Shown: piece after piece, positions 8,517 through 18,000 of the stretch
Layout of the letters: each line of letters opens with the position of its first letter
How positions within the stretch are numbered: the stretch's first letter is position 1
DNA from: Planctomycetota bacterium
Lineage (GTDB): Bacteria > Planctomycetota > Phycisphaerae > FEN-1346
NCBI GenBank assembly: GCA_026386995.1
Contig: JAPLMO010000035.1
Span: 1-42,203 of the forward strand
DNA: 42,203 nt
Direction: 5' to 3'
Position numbers and translations under genes: made by a program
Notes under the pieces: generated by a model
Databases searched by the model: none
The model's input: only the letters and a program-made list of their open reading frames with translations
What the model was told of the DNA's origin: nothing

Positions 8517-8594
8517 TGTGGCACGGCTGGCTTGCCCAGCCGTGGGGAACGTCGCGGGCTTTCCACCACGGCTGGGCAAGCCAGCCGTGCCACA
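8517..8594. repeat. Palindromic element, family A, copy 2
   Basis: Arms TGTGGCACGGCTGGCTTGCC and complement around a 20-25 nt centre, starting 18 bp after the asd stop. It may act as a transcript end. A partial family D arm (CACGGGGGGCTAAATA) follows at about 8623-8638. Confidence 0.85.
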
Positions 8595-8721
8595 CCGCGG
8601 TGCGGGCGCTAAACACGTACAATCACGGGGGGCTAAATAAGGCGTCTTGGGCGTTACTGAAGACATGCCCTGCGGGAGCGGCAGGGTACGGACCATGCAT
8701 CCTGGCAGGGGAGCGTTGATC

Positions 8722-9072
8722 ATGTTCGAGCATCGACACGCGCCACTGGCGCTGCGGAAGGTTTTCGTCCACCGCATGCTGCGAAGTGCGGCGATGGCGA
8801 CCGCGTTCCTCGTGTTTTCGCTTTGCATCGGGACGCTCGGCTACCACGTGTTCGTGGGGCTCGACTGGCTGCAAGCGGCCCTCAACGCCGCGATGATTCT
8901 GGCGGGGATGGGGCCCGTCGACGAGATCCGAACGACGGGCGGCAAGGTCTTCGCCATCGTGTACTGCCTCTACAGCGGCGTGGCGTTCCTGACGACAGTG
9001 GCGGTTCTCCTGGCCCCGGCGGTGCACCGGTTTCTTCATCGGTTTCATCTTGAGGCTGAGGGCAGGAAATAA
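8722..9072 (+). CDS. Small two-helix membrane protein
   Basis: 116 residues from ATG 8722, placed 8 nt after GGGGAG; an ATG at 8695 is an alternative. There are two hydrophobic helices, residues about 22-42 (AAMATAFLVFSLCIGTLGYH) and 75-100 (VFAIVYCLYSGVAFLTTVAV). Between them lies a short amphipathic stretch, AALNAAMILAGMGPVDEI. The layout resembles the pore module of two-helix potassium channels, but the TVGYG filter is absent, so no channel function is claimed. It lies between asd and lysC on the same strand; any functional link is unknown. Confidence 0.65.
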   Translation: MFEHRHAPLALRKVFVHRMLRSAAMATAFLVFSLCIGTLGYHVFVGLDWLQAALNAAMILAGMGPVDEIRTTGGKVFAIVYCLYSGVAFLTTVAVLLAPAVHRFLHRFHLEAEGRK

Positions 9073-9098
9073 TCTGTTCGAGCCCGCCGCGGGGTATG

Positions 9099-9226
9099 TG
9101 TTTATCGCAGATGGGTGGCATGGTCACGCTGTTGCGTGACCATGTCGCAGTGACGGGCCATGTGCGGTTCGAGGTGCATGGTCACGCAACAGCGTGACCA
9201 TGCCACCCGGCGCTCTATGTTAAACG
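9099..9226. repeat. Palindromic element, family C, copy 1
   Basis: Core GGGTGGCATGGTCACGC...GCGTGACCATG with closing complement GCATGGTCACGC...GCGTGACCATGCCACCC (9113-9208). It begins TGTTTATCGCAGATGGG, as does copy 2 at 36209. It lies between the small membrane protein gene and lysC. Confidence 0.85.
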
Positions 9227-9291
9227 GATACGCCGCGGGAGCGGCGGGGTATCATCTTACGGGGCAAAACTTACGCACCTGAGGAGGCATC

Positions 9292-10650
9292 ATGAAAGTC
9301 TGCAAGTTCGGCGGCACGTCAATGGCCGATGCCGGCCAGATTCGCAAGGTCTGCGACATCGTCCTATCTGACCCCGAGCGGCGGCTGGTCGTCGTCTCGG
9401 CCCCCGGCAAACGGTCGAAGAGCGACACCAAGGTGACGGACCTCCTGATCGCCCTGGCCGAGAAGTGCCTTGCCGGAGGCGCGGCCGAGAAGGAACTGGC
9501 GGCCGTCGTCGACCGCTACGGCCAGATCGCACGCGACCTGGGCCTCGGGGTCGATATCACGAAACGCATCGAAGAGGACCTCCGGACCCGCATTGCCACG
9601 CCGCGCGCCGACCGCGGGCAGTTCCTCGATACCCTGAAGGCCGCCGGCGAAGACAACTGCGCGAAACTCGTCGCCGAGTACCTGAAGAGCACCGGCGCCC
9701 CGGCCCGCTACGTCAGCCCGAAGGACGCGGGCCTCCTCCTGACGCACGAGTTCGGCAACGCCCAGGTGCTGCCGGAATCGTATAAGAACCTCGCGAAACT
9801 GCGGGACCAGAAGGGCATCCAGATATTCCCCGGCTTCTTCGGCTACTCGCCGCAAGGGGCGGTCGTGACGCTGCCGCGCGGCGGGTCGGACATCACCGGC
9901 TCGATCCTGGCGGCGGCGGTCAAGGCCGACGTGTACGAGAACTTTACGGACGTCGACTCGGTGTTCGTCGCCAGTCCGGCGGTCGTTGAGAACCCGCGGC
10001 CGATCTCCGAGATCACCTACCGCGAGATGCGCGAACTTTCGTACGCGGGTTTCAGCGTATTTCACGAGGAGGCCCTGGCGCCCGTCTTCCACGCCGGCGT
10101 GCCGGTGTGCGTCAAGAACACCAACAACCCGTCGGCCCCCGGAACGTGCATCGTGCCGGACCGCGTCTGCGGCATCGGCGAGGTGGCCGGCATCGCCGCC
10201 AGCGACGGGTTCTGCTCGATCTACGTCAGCAAGTACCTGATGAACCGCGAGGTCGGCTTCGGCCGGCGGCTGCTCCAGATTCTGGAGGAGGAGGGCCTCT
10301 CGTACGAACACTCGCCTTCGGGGATCGACAACATCTCGGTCATCCTCCGCGAGAAGCAGTTCACGGAGGCCGTTGAGAGGCGCGTCCTGGACCGCATCCG
10401 CAAGGAACTCGCCGTCGACGAGGTCTCGGCCGAGAGGGGCCTGGCGATCGTGATGGTCGTGGGCGAGTGCATGCGGCACGTTGTGGGCGTGGCGGCCCGC
10501 GCCACCGAGGCGTTTGCACGGGCCAAGGTCAACATCGAGATGATCAACCAGGGCTCCTCCGAGGTCAGCATGATGTTCGGCGTCAAGGCCGAGGACACCG
10601 ACCGTGCTGTCCGGGCGCTGTATGACGAGTTTTTTGCGAAGGCGAAGTGA
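9292..10650 (+). CDS. lysC: Aspartokinase
   Basis: 452 residues. It phosphorylates aspartate, the first committed step of aspartate-family amino acid synthesis. Residues 4-11 carry the amino-acid-kinase signature CKFGGTSM. Further kinase motifs are VVVSAPGKRSKSDTKVTDLL and GFFGYSPQGAVVTLPRGGSD. Residues about 300-450 form two ACT regulatory domains (VSKYLMNREVGFGRRLLQIL and IVMVVGECMRHVVGVAARAT, ending NIEMINQGSSEVSMMF). This predicts allosteric feedback by lysine and/or threonine. ATG 9292 follows GAGGAGG. The length and domain order match the monofunctional class; no homoserine dehydrogenase domain is fused. Confidence 0.96.
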   Translation: MKVCKFGGTSMADAGQIRKVCDIVLSDPERRLVVVSAPGKRSKSDTKVTDLLIALAEKCLAGGAAEKELAAVVDRYGQIARDLGLGVDITKRIEEDLRTRIATPRADRGQFLDTLKAAGEDNCAKLVAEYLKSTGAPARYVSPKDAGLLLTHEFGNAQVLPESYKNLAKLRDQKGIQIFPGFFGYSPQGAVVTLPRGGSDITGSILAAAVKADVYENFTDVDSVFVASPAVVENPRPISEITYREMRELSYAGFSVFHEEALAPVFHAGVPVCVKNTNNPSAPGTCIVPDRVCGIGEVAGIAASDGFCSIYVSKYLMNREVGFGRRLLQILEEEGLSYEHSPSGIDNISVILREKQFTEAVERRVLDRIRKELAVDEVSAERGLAIVMVVGECMRHVVGVAARATEAFARAKVNIEMINQGSSEVSMMFGVKAEDTDRAVRALYDEFFAKAK

Positions 10651-10657
10651 GCCTGCC

Positions 10658-10692
10658 TATTTGGCCCCGGTTTATTCACCGGGGGCTAAATA
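10658..10692. terminator. Hairpin after lysC (family D palindrome)
   Basis: Starts 8 bp after the lysC stop. Arms TATTTGGCCCCGGT and ACCGGGGGCTAAATA pair around TTATTC. It is a single hairpin of the family whose longer copy is at 23767-23889 and could serve as the lysC terminator, although no run of T follows. Confidence 0.55.
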
Positions 10693-10773
10693 TTGCGCGC
10701 CGGGGAATCTGTTTGACCGCCCACCCGCCCGCCCTAAAATGGTCCCGAACTACGAGCCAGTGGGACTGACATC

Positions 10774-12012
10774 ATGCGGGCCATCACGTTTCATATCGCG
10801 TTCGCCAAGTGGTGGGCGTGCAAACTTCTTGGCCCGTTCCATAAGGGCGTTTTCTGGAGCGGTCTTTCGACGCTGCGCCTGGAGGACATCGCCGAGCAGC
10901 CGCTACCCGGCGACGAGTGGGTCCGCGTCCGGCCGCGACTGGGCGGCATCTGCGGCAGCGACGTCGGCCACATCCTTCTGGCGGACCCGCCCGACGTCTT
11001 CACCCAGGCGCTGGCGATCGAGCCGCTCGTCTTCGGCCACGAGAACGTTGGCATCGTGGTCGAGCGCGGCCCGGGGGCGCAGGATGTGGCGGAGGGCCTC
11101 AGGGTCAACGTGGACCCGATGATCGCCTGTGCCGCGCGCGGGCTGGACCCGTGCCCCTCCTGCCGCGAGGGGCAGTTCTGCTCGTGCTGGAACACGGCCC
11201 AGGGGAAGGCTGGCTATGGTTTCTCGGTGGGCCACTCGGGGCACGTCGGCGGATCGTGGTCCGACTCGTTCATCGCGCACAAGTCGCAACTCATCCCCGT
11301 GCCCGAGGGAATGACCGACGAGCAGGCGGTTCTGGCCGACCCGCTCTCGGCCGCCGTCCACGCGGTCCTGCGCCGGCCGCCGGGCCTGATGGACCAGGAC
11401 GTTCTGGTGATGGGCTGCGGCATCGTCGGCTTGGCTGTGATTGCGTTCCTACGGGCGCTGGGCTTTAAGGGCCGCATCATCGCCACGGCCCGCTACCGGT
11501 TCCAGCAGGCGCTTGCGCTGCACATGGGCGCAAGCGAGGTGTGGGACTCCACCGACCTCAGGAAGAAAGACCTCTTCGACCGCCTGGGCGAAGCCTACCG
11601 CATCAAGCCCGTCCGCGGAAAGTTCGGAAAGAAGATCCTCCTGGGCGGCGTGGACCTGGTGTACGACGCCGTCGGCAGCCGTAACACCGTCGAGGATTCG
11701 CTCCGCGTCGTCCGGCCGCAGGGCACCGTGGTGCTTGTCGGCATGGGCCACCCGCGATGGGTCGACTGGGACCCCGTGACGCACAAGCAGATCACCGTGA
11801 TGGGCAGCCACGGCCGCGGTGTGGAGCAGTGGCGGGGCCGGCGGATGCACACGTACGACATCGTCCACGAACTCACGGCCGAGGGCCGATTCCCGGCCGA
11901 GAAGTTGCTGACGCACATCTTTCCGCTCGAAGACTACCGCGCGGCCCTCGAAACCCTCACCAGCAAAGGCCGCCACGGTGCCGTGCATGCGGCGTTCAGG
12001 ATCAGTTCGTGA
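10774..12012 (+). CDS. Zinc-dependent alcohol dehydrogenase family protein (MDR superfamily)
   Basis: 412 residues, slightly long for the family. Catalytic zinc ligands appear as Cys60 (GGICGSD) and His89-Glu90 (FGHENVG). A cysteine cluster at about residues 119-138 (DPCPSCREGQFCSC) fits the structural zinc lobe. The NAD(P) fold has GCGIVGLAV near 212-220. An acidic residue after the second strand is not evident (IIATARYRFQQAL), so cofactor choice is unclear. The substrate cannot be read from sequence; polyols or threonine are typical of relatives. No strong ribosome site precedes ATG 10774. It follows lysC on the same strand but a hairpin intervenes. Confidence 0.88.
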   Translation: MRAITFHIAFAKWWACKLLGPFHKGVFWSGLSTLRLEDIAEQPLPGDEWVRVRPRLGGICGSDVGHILLADPPDVFTQALAIEPLVFGHENVGIVVERGPGAQDVAEGLRVNVDPMIACAARGLDPCPSCREGQFCSCWNTAQGKAGYGFSVGHSGHVGGSWSDSFIAHKSQLIPVPEGMTDEQAVLADPLSAAVHAVLRRPPGLMDQDVLVMGCGIVGLAVIAFLRALGFKGRIIATARYRFQQALALHMGASEVWDSTDLRKKDLFDRLGEAYRIKPVRGKFGKKILLGGVDLVYDAVGSRNTVEDSLRVVRPQGTVVLVGMGHPRWVDWDPVTHKQITVMGSHGRGVEQWRGRRMHTYDIVHELTAEGRFPAEKLLTHIFPLEDYRAALETLTSKGRHGAVHAAFRISS

Positions 12013-12042
12013 CGGCCTTGCGAATGCCTGCCGACGTTCTGT

Positions 12043-12076
12043 TTAACCGCGGAGAACGCAGAGAACGCGGAGAACG
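12043..12076. repeat. Left 9-bp-period repeat flanking a TA cassette
   Basis: TTAACCGCGGAGAACGCAGA and on to GCGGAGAAC, with a GAGAACGC(G/A) 9-bp period. An inverted partner (CTCCGCGTTCTCCGCAGTTAA) lies at 12787-12807. The two bracket the DUF433/DUF5615 genes, and the right copy overlaps the mtnA stop codon. Confidence 0.8.
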
Positions 12077-12106
12077 GCCGATTCTCGTGAAGAAGAGTCT
12101 CGCGTC

Positions 12107-12466
12107 TTATCCTTGCAGCCGGCGGAAGCGATGCCTTGCGGCTTCAACCACAACAAACGCCTTCCCCAACTCCTCCTCGGAATAGGACGCGAGCACCTTC
12201 TCCAGTTCTGCGTGCACGGCGTCGAGGGCTGTTGGTGAAATGCGAAGATAGATGACACCCGCACCGAGGCTATGAACGAACACGAGGCCGCCGAAATCCC
12301 GGTCTCGCGTTACCAGAATTCTCTTGTCCTGCGATGCGAAGGCAAGAAGTTCCGAGTCTGCGGCTTGGGATAAGCGAACCTCGGAGGCGGTGACCACATC
12401 GTGCCCAATCTGCCGAAGCAGCCTGGCTGTCACGGCGTAAACGTCTTGGTCGAGAAGGAATCTCAC
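12107..12466 (-). CDS. DUF5615 PIN-like toxin
   Basis: 119 residues from GTG 12466. It matches the DUF5615 PIN-like fold: MRFLLDQDVY at the start (acidic Asp6), a central SELLAFASQDKRILVTRDRD with the T-R-D-x-D-F acidic motif, then GAGVIYLRISP. PIN-like proteins are Mg-dependent RNases, and DUF5615 members pair with DUF433 antitoxins. The start overlaps the DUF433 stop by 4 nt (GTGA), the usual antitoxin-first arrangement with translational coupling. All expected acidic positions appear intact, so it may be active. The cassette lies between inverted repeats, suggesting mobility. Confidence 0.85.
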   Translation of the reverse strand: MRFLLDQDVYAVTARLLRQIGHDVVTASEVRLSQAADSELLAFASQDKRILVTRDRDFGGLVFVHSLGAGVIYLRISPTALDAVHAELEKVLASYSEEELGKAFVVVEAARHRFRRLQG

Positions 12467-12693
12467 TGGCCGGATGCCACGTGAAGGTCCTCAACGCCCA
12501 GAACCTCGATGGCGTAGCGGACGCAGGCTCGGATGTCATCCACCTTCAGGTCCGGGTAGTAATCCCGAATGATCGCTTCAAACGGAAGCCCCTGGCCCAC
12601 CAGTTCGAGCACGTCCACGACGGGAATCCGGGTGCCGGCCACGCAAGGCTTGCCGAAATGAACGTTGGGATGTACTTCAATGCGTTCTTTCAT
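12463..12693 (-). CDS. DUF433 antitoxin
   Basis: 76 residues from ATG 12693, preceded by GGAGG. It shows the DUF433 pattern: IEVHPNVHFGKPCVAGTRIP (target GKP.v.GTRi.v), then GLPFEAIIRDYYPDLKVDDI, a HTH-like segment, then ACVRYA. Members are small winged-helix proteins that neutralise the partner PIN-like toxin and probably repress the operon. A second DUF433 gene whose toxin is broken lies at 27836-28066. Confidence 0.88.
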   Translation of the reverse strand: MKERIEVHPNVHFGKPCVAGTRIPVVDVLELVGQGLPFEAIIRDYYPDLKVDDIRACVRYAIEVLGVEDLHVASGQ

Positions 12694-12803
12694 GGGACGA
12701 CCTCCGGGGCCTCTCATGTGGCCCCTATTATTTATACAAGTTTTCAGAGCGATTGTCAATCTCGCCGGCCTTGACGCGCGGCCGCCCTCCGCGTTCTCCG
12801 CAG

Positions 12804-13730
12804 TTAACCTTTCCGCCCCGCTTCTCCCACCACCCGCGCAATATTTTCCCGGCTCACAGGCTGTATCAGCCCGCGCTCCGTGATGATCCCCGCCACCAGG
12901 TCCGCCGGCGTCACGTCGAACGCCGGACAGTAGACCTTCGCACCCGTCGGGGCGGTCTGCCGGCCGAAACCTTTTGTCACTTCCTCCGACCCGCGCTCTT
13001 CGATCGGTATCTCGTCGCCCGATTCTATCGCGAGGTCGAACGTGCTCGACGGCGCCGCCACGTAGAACGGCACGTCGTGGTGCTCGGCCAGCACCGCCAC
13101 GCCGTACGTGCCGATCTTGTTGGCCGTGTCGCCGTTGGCGGCGATGCGGTCGGCCCCGACGATCACCAGGTCCACTTTGCCCTGGCGCATGACGACCGCC
13201 GCCATGTTGTCGCAGATGAGCGTCACGTCGATGCCCGCCTGCTGCAGTTCCCACGCCGTCAGCCGCGACCCCTGCAGCAGCGGCCGCGTTTCGTCGGCGT
13301 AAACGCGGAACTTGCGGCCAAGTTCCTGCGCCCGGTAGAGCGGGGCAAGCTCGGCCAGCAGGGCCTCTTTAATCGCTCGCCCGCCGCGGCCGCGGTATTC
13401 CTGAACCGTGCGTTTCATCCGGTCGAGCGCCCAGAAGAGGTTGACGGCCGTCGGCCGGCTGGTGGCGAGGTACTCCGCGGCCTTCAGCGCCAGGGCGGCG
13501 ACTTCCTTCTCGTCGTCCGGGGCGCTCTGGATTCCTACGACCACGCCCATCGCCGCCGCCACCCCGATGGCCGGGGCGCCGCGCACTCGCAGCACCTTGA
13601 TCGCCTCCCACACCTCCTCGACCGTGCGGCAGGCGATTATCTTGAAGTCGGTCGGCAGCAGGGTCTGGTCGATGAGTTCCATGCGGCCGTCGAGGCCGCC
13701 CACCCAGCGGACGGTCTGTTCCAGGCTCAC
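12804..13730 (-). CDS. mtnA: S-methyl-5-thioribose-1-phosphate isomerase homologue with internal deletion
   Basis: 308 residues from GTG 13730, shorter than the roughly 345-370 usual for MtnA. The family converts methylthioribose-1-phosphate to methylthioribulose-1-phosphate in methionine salvage. Conserved blocks are present: ELIDQTLLPTDFK, VLRVRGAPAIGVAAAMGVVV, SRPTAVNLFWALDR, YADETRPLLQGSRLTAWELQ, VGADRIAANGDTANKIGTYG and VAAPSSTFD. Between residues 130 and 131 (near 13340), about 45-50 residues are missing in frame, including the CNAG segment that carries the catalytic Cys (Cys160 in B. subtilis). The Asp-containing GADRIAANGD is retained. The start overlaps the purE stop (GTGA). The gene may be inactive or an assembly artefact; a related sugar-phosphate isomerase role is less likely because relatives also need the Cys. 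Confidence 0.88.
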   Translation of the reverse strand: MSLEQTVRWVGGLDGRMELIDQTLLPTDFKIIACRTVEEVWEAIKVLRVRGAPAIGVAAAMGVVVGIQSAPDDEKEVAALALKAAEYLATSRPTAVNLFWALDRMKRTVQEYRGRGGRAIKEALLAELAPLYRAQELGRKFRVYADETRPLLQGSRLTAWELQQAGIDVTLICDNMAAVVMRQGKVDLVIVGADRIAANGDTANKIGTYGVAVLAEHHDVPFYVAAPSSTFDLAIESGDEIPIEERGSEEVTKGFGRQTAPTGAKVYCPAFDVTPADLVAGIITERGLIQPVSRENIARVVGEAGRKG

Positions 13731-14242
13731 GGGGCGTTCCCTGCGTTCTCGTCTGCGATGGCCACGCGCTCGGCCAGGCGGGCCTTGTACTGGAGGACCT
13801 TGTCGCGCAGGACCGCATCCGTCCCGGCCAAAATCTGGGCCGCAAGGATGGCCGCGTTGACCGGCCCGGCCTTTCCGACGGCCACGGTGGCCACCGGTAT
13901 GCCGCTCGGCATCTGGACGATTGAAAGCAGGCTGTCCATGCCGCCCATGACGCCGCTGGGCATCGGCACGCCGATGACGGGCAGGGGCGTCAAACTCGCC
14001 AGCACCCCCGGCAGATGTGCCGCGCCCCCGGCCGCCCCGATGATGACCCGCAGGCCCCGGCCTGCGGCCGTTGTGGCGTACTCGTGGGCCGCATTGGGCG
14101 TCCGGTGCGCCGAGATGACCCGCAGTTCGTGCGGTATCCCGAACTCCTTCAACGTGGCCACGCAGGGCCGCATCGCTTCCAGGTCGGAATCGCTGCCCAG
14201 AACGATGCCGACGAGCGGCTGAGGTATCTTCTTGGGGCTCAC
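13727..14242 (-). CDS. purE: N5-carboxyaminoimidazole ribonucleotide mutase
   Basis: 171 residues from GTG 14242, which follows GGAGG at a good distance. It catalyses N5-CAIR to CAIR in de novo purine synthesis. It carries the PurE signatures GIVLGSDSDLEAMRPC, VISAHRTPNAAHEYA, GAAGGAAHLPGVLASLTPLP and GVPMPSGVMGGMDSLLSIVQ. The length fits bacterial class I PurE. No purK is nearby. The downstream mtnA homologue starts within its stop codon, so the two share a transcript. Confidence 0.96.
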   Translation of the reverse strand: MSPKKIPQPLVGIVLGSDSDLEAMRPCVATLKEFGIPHELRVISAHRTPNAAHEYATTAAGRGLRVIIGAAGGAAHLPGVLASLTPLPVIGVPMPSGVMGGMDSLLSIVQMPSGIPVATVAVGKAGPVNAAILAAQILAGTDAVLRDKVLQYKARLAERVAIADENAGNAP

Positions 14243-15057
14243 AGGCTTTCCTCCAGAAGGGCCGAAGGGGAGTATAGGGCAGGGGGGCGAGAACGTCAAC
14301 AGGTACGCAACGGCGGGAATCGGGATTGGGGAATCGGGATTCGGGAATCGGGTCGAAGAGTCGCCGTGGCGACATTCGGGATTCGGGAATCGGGATTCGG
14401 ACAACGGCCCGCGGCCGTTTGTTTAGCCGCCCATTTTAATGGGCGCGTGTTCGCGGGCAACGGCAACGGCTTTAACCGGTCGCCACGGTGACTGAACTAC
14501 GAACGCCGGGAACGGTCGCCGCGGCGACTAAACTCCGAACGCGGATTGGGCGAGAAACGGCGGCGGCCGTTAACTTGAAACCTGAAACTTTGAACTGCCG
14601 TTTTCGCCCCAGCGGGGCGGCGGACTGTAGCCGCGGGTGAAGCACCGGCCGCTCACGCAGCGGGCGGTGCGCAACCCGTGGAAAAGTTCGTGTTTCAACA
14701 CATCCGCCCTGAAAGGGCGGAGGAATCGACGGCACAGGTGTCCTTTCATCGGCCCAAAAATCCCCTTCGCCCCGCCGGGGCTCCAAAGCAAGGTAGGAAA
14801 AAGGGGTCGCGCTTGCCGGCCTACCACGGGCTCGCGCACCGTGGCTAGAAATCAGTCTTGCCCCTCCGGGGCCGCGGGCGGAATCATGGTGTACGTCACA
14901 GTAACTCCATTATGCCTTGTTGAATATTCAATATTCTCCGTGCCGTTGTGCACGTAGGGGCAGCCCCGTGTGGCTGCCCTGCGCCTTGCGGGCTGCGCCT
15001 GAAAATTGGTATTGTCCCCCGAATTCCCCCCGAATTCGGCGCCAGTACCAGCGAGGA
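14243..15057. other. Gene-free repeat block upstream of purE
   Basis: No supportable gene. 14324-14403 is a heptamer-type array of GGGATTC/GGGAATC units. 14586-14860 contains members of the hairpin family seen as an array at 25.5-26.1 kb (CGCCCTGAAAGGGCG, CCCCGCCGGGGCTCCAA, CCACGGGCTCGCGCACCGTG). It bounds the helicase gene on its 3' side. Confidence 0.7.
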
Positions 15058-18000
15058 TCATTGCCCGCCTGGCTCCGATTCTGCCGCCTCCCGGTGCTCT
15101 CTAAGCGCCGCTTGATAGACGCGCTGCAGGTATGGTCGCATCACCTCACCTTCTCCTTGTGTCATCAAGACAGACCATTCCTCGAAGTCGAGCATCCCAT
15201 GCTTGAGGTACAGTCCTCCGATTTCGACCATAAGCGAGAAAGTCTCAGCATCGACCTCTTTCACATCTTGGCAGTTCGAGTTGCCATGTCCCTCGGTGCC
15301 TATTCCGCAAGCCTGAGGCGCGGCGGGATCGCCATCAGCATCGTCGTCGGAGAAGAGTGACCCCTGAATTGGTCCCCGAGTGCCCTCTTCCAGAGATGTG
15401 TGTCCCCTGAAACGCTTAGGATTTGCTACCGGAGCAATCCCAAAGAGTTTGTCGAGCCTGCGCAACTCCTTCTTGGGCACTCTCTCCCGCATCTTCGGCA
15501 GACGGAGGTGCATAGGGGCCACACTCTGATGATGATGGCGCTTCTCAACGCACCGCCATGCGGGTTTGCCGCCCCACTCACCGTATTCCACCTCCCTGCC
15601 ACAGTTCGAGCATACGATGACTCCACCCTTAATGGGCGGCTGGTCAATGTCGCGCCGATAACAACAGTCTTCCCTCATACAGCGCCAGTAGAAGGGCTTG
15701 CGGTCTCCTTCGCTCGCGACCATCTCACCGTCGCAAATCGGGCATACTGGCGGTCCGGCATCATATTCGCCAACAAGGTCGTCTAGCCGCAAAGTGCCTG
15801 CGAAATCCTTGACGACCTCCCTGCTTTCCCGGCGTTCCATAATCTCTTGCGTGTCGCTGAAACTGAGCGGGTTAAGCGAGCCCGACCACAGGATATTGTC
15901 ATCAATGAAGATGAGTTTCTCGTGCATGCCTCGCTTATGCACCACAACAACACCCCAGTCGCTCAGCGCCTTCTCTAGCGCGCGGTACCCAGGCACTTCT
16001 TTTTTATTCCGGTCACCGTGAGTCTTGGTGACAACATAGACCCGGACTTGTCGCTCTATCGCCGCCCGAATCTGGGGTTCGAGCAGGGCAAGCCTGGCTT
16101 GCGTGATGAAGGCTGAGTAGATCACTATCCTGCTCGCGGCGCGAGCCAGGTCCCCGCGCAGTACGGGGAAGAACCGTTCCTGGGTCACCACAAGCCTTGT
16201 AGCCTGTGGTTCCACATCTCCGCCTAGCACCAGACTCTGAGCTTTCGCCGCACGGGCCGATAGCCCAGTGGGAACGACCTCGACTGCACTCACTCGTGGA
16301 TAGTGGGCCACGAGGAACGGTATGAGTTTTGCCCCCATGAAGGCCCGCTTCGCACGCTTGACATTGTAGTCGAAGTCGCCGACTACCACCAAGCGGCGTC
16401 TGGCCCTGGTCAGTGCCACATTAAGAAGGCGTTTGTTGGTTTCGTCCCGTTCGGGCATGAACAAGCCCACGCGCCAGTGCGGCTCATCGTTGACCAAGTC
16501 CAGAATGACCACATCGGCTTCCGACCCCTGGAAGCTGTGTGCAGTGCCCGCCAACACTTCACCTGCAAGCCCCTGCTTACGCAGCAGAAGCTCAAGCAGT
16601 CTGGCGTGGGGCCGGTAGGGACAGACTATTAGGATGCGCGGGTCATGCCCCACTTGAAACTCTGGGCGGTCACGACGCAGCAGTTGTTCCGCGATGTCCA
16701 CACAGATAGTAGCCGATAGGAAGTTGAGCCTGCTTGATCTTGCTGCCCTTGGTACGCTCGTCACCCACGCGCCAAGAGGACCCGTATCCACCAGGAGGAC
16801 TGGCTCATCGTAGCCCCAATCACGCCGATACCAGTCCGTAAGGTTGCCGTCGGACTTGGTCATGTCGTCATCCCACAGTCGGCCCTCGTAGATCAGCTCA
16901 TTGGGAATTGCACTAATCTGTGGATGCATGCGATACTGCCTTCGCAAGATCACCACACGGTCTGGTGCCGCGTCGGGATTGGTCAGTACGGCCTCTTCGA
17001 AGATATCACGGCCGAGCCATTTTAAGGCTAAGGGGTGCTTGGAGATTACAATCGGCGGCAGTTGCTTGAAATCCCCAACTACTACAGCGTTGCAGTCGGC
17101 CAAACCAGCAGCCACCCACAATGCCGGTATAGGGGCCATTGATGCCTCGTCGAGGACAACCGTATCAAAGCGCCGCTTCTGGATTGAATCCCGCAAGTAG
17201 GCCCGGGTCAGCGTGGTGGCTACCACGGTTGCGTCCGCGATAACGAGTTCCTCTACCCGCTTGAGAGCCTCCTCGATGTCTCGGGTCTGGGCATCAATTG
17301 CGATGATGCGCTCGTTAAGCCGAATACGGTCGTCTAGCATCGTGTTTAGATCGCAGCCCCGGACTTCGGATAACGCCCGTTCGCACGCGGCGCGAGCGGC
17401 CACGAGCATCTTTTCGGCCGGCCCAGGAAGTTCTTCTGTCAGGTTCCACTCACGCAAGACCGCCAGCCGCGCCTCTAGCAACTGCTCCAAATCAGGCCTG
17501 CTCTTGCCACATTCTCGCATCAGTTGGAAACCCCTCGCGCGTACCTCGGCCAACGCGGCGGCGTTTTCATTGGCTTTCTGGATCACCTCCTCTGGTCCAT
17601 CCGGGTAGTCATCGAAGAAGATTTGAATCACAGCTGCACATAGCGCACGCACAGCAGTCAGATCGTGAAGATTGTGGTTAAGCCGGTTTATTTCTGCTTG
17701 AAGGGACTCGAAAACATTCCGGCTTTCGTTTACAACTTGCTGTTGAACATGAGATTCGGGAATGTTAGCATACGGTTGGAGTTTCTTTTGCAACTCAACC
17801 TTCTTTGCCAACAGTTGTTCGGCCCCGGCAAGGCTCTCATTCAACGCCTGGACGCGGTCCCAAGCCGACTTGACCCCGGCTCGGAAATTAGCGACTATCG
17901 GCCCGAGTGATTCAGGGGAGGGTAATCCCCGCCACAGACGCGTAAGCTTGCCCACCGATTGAGCATCGGCGTGAAGCGCCTCTGCCCTAGCAAGCCGAGC

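Noticed and set aside
8722..9072. Potassium channel call for the small membrane protein
   Set aside because: The two-helix layout fits loosely, but no TVGYG-type selectivity filter is present.
12753..14222. 489-codon plus ORF opposite mtnA and purE
   Set aside because: It is antisense to two enzymes with clear motifs; its composition is typical of a shadow frame in GC-rich DNA.
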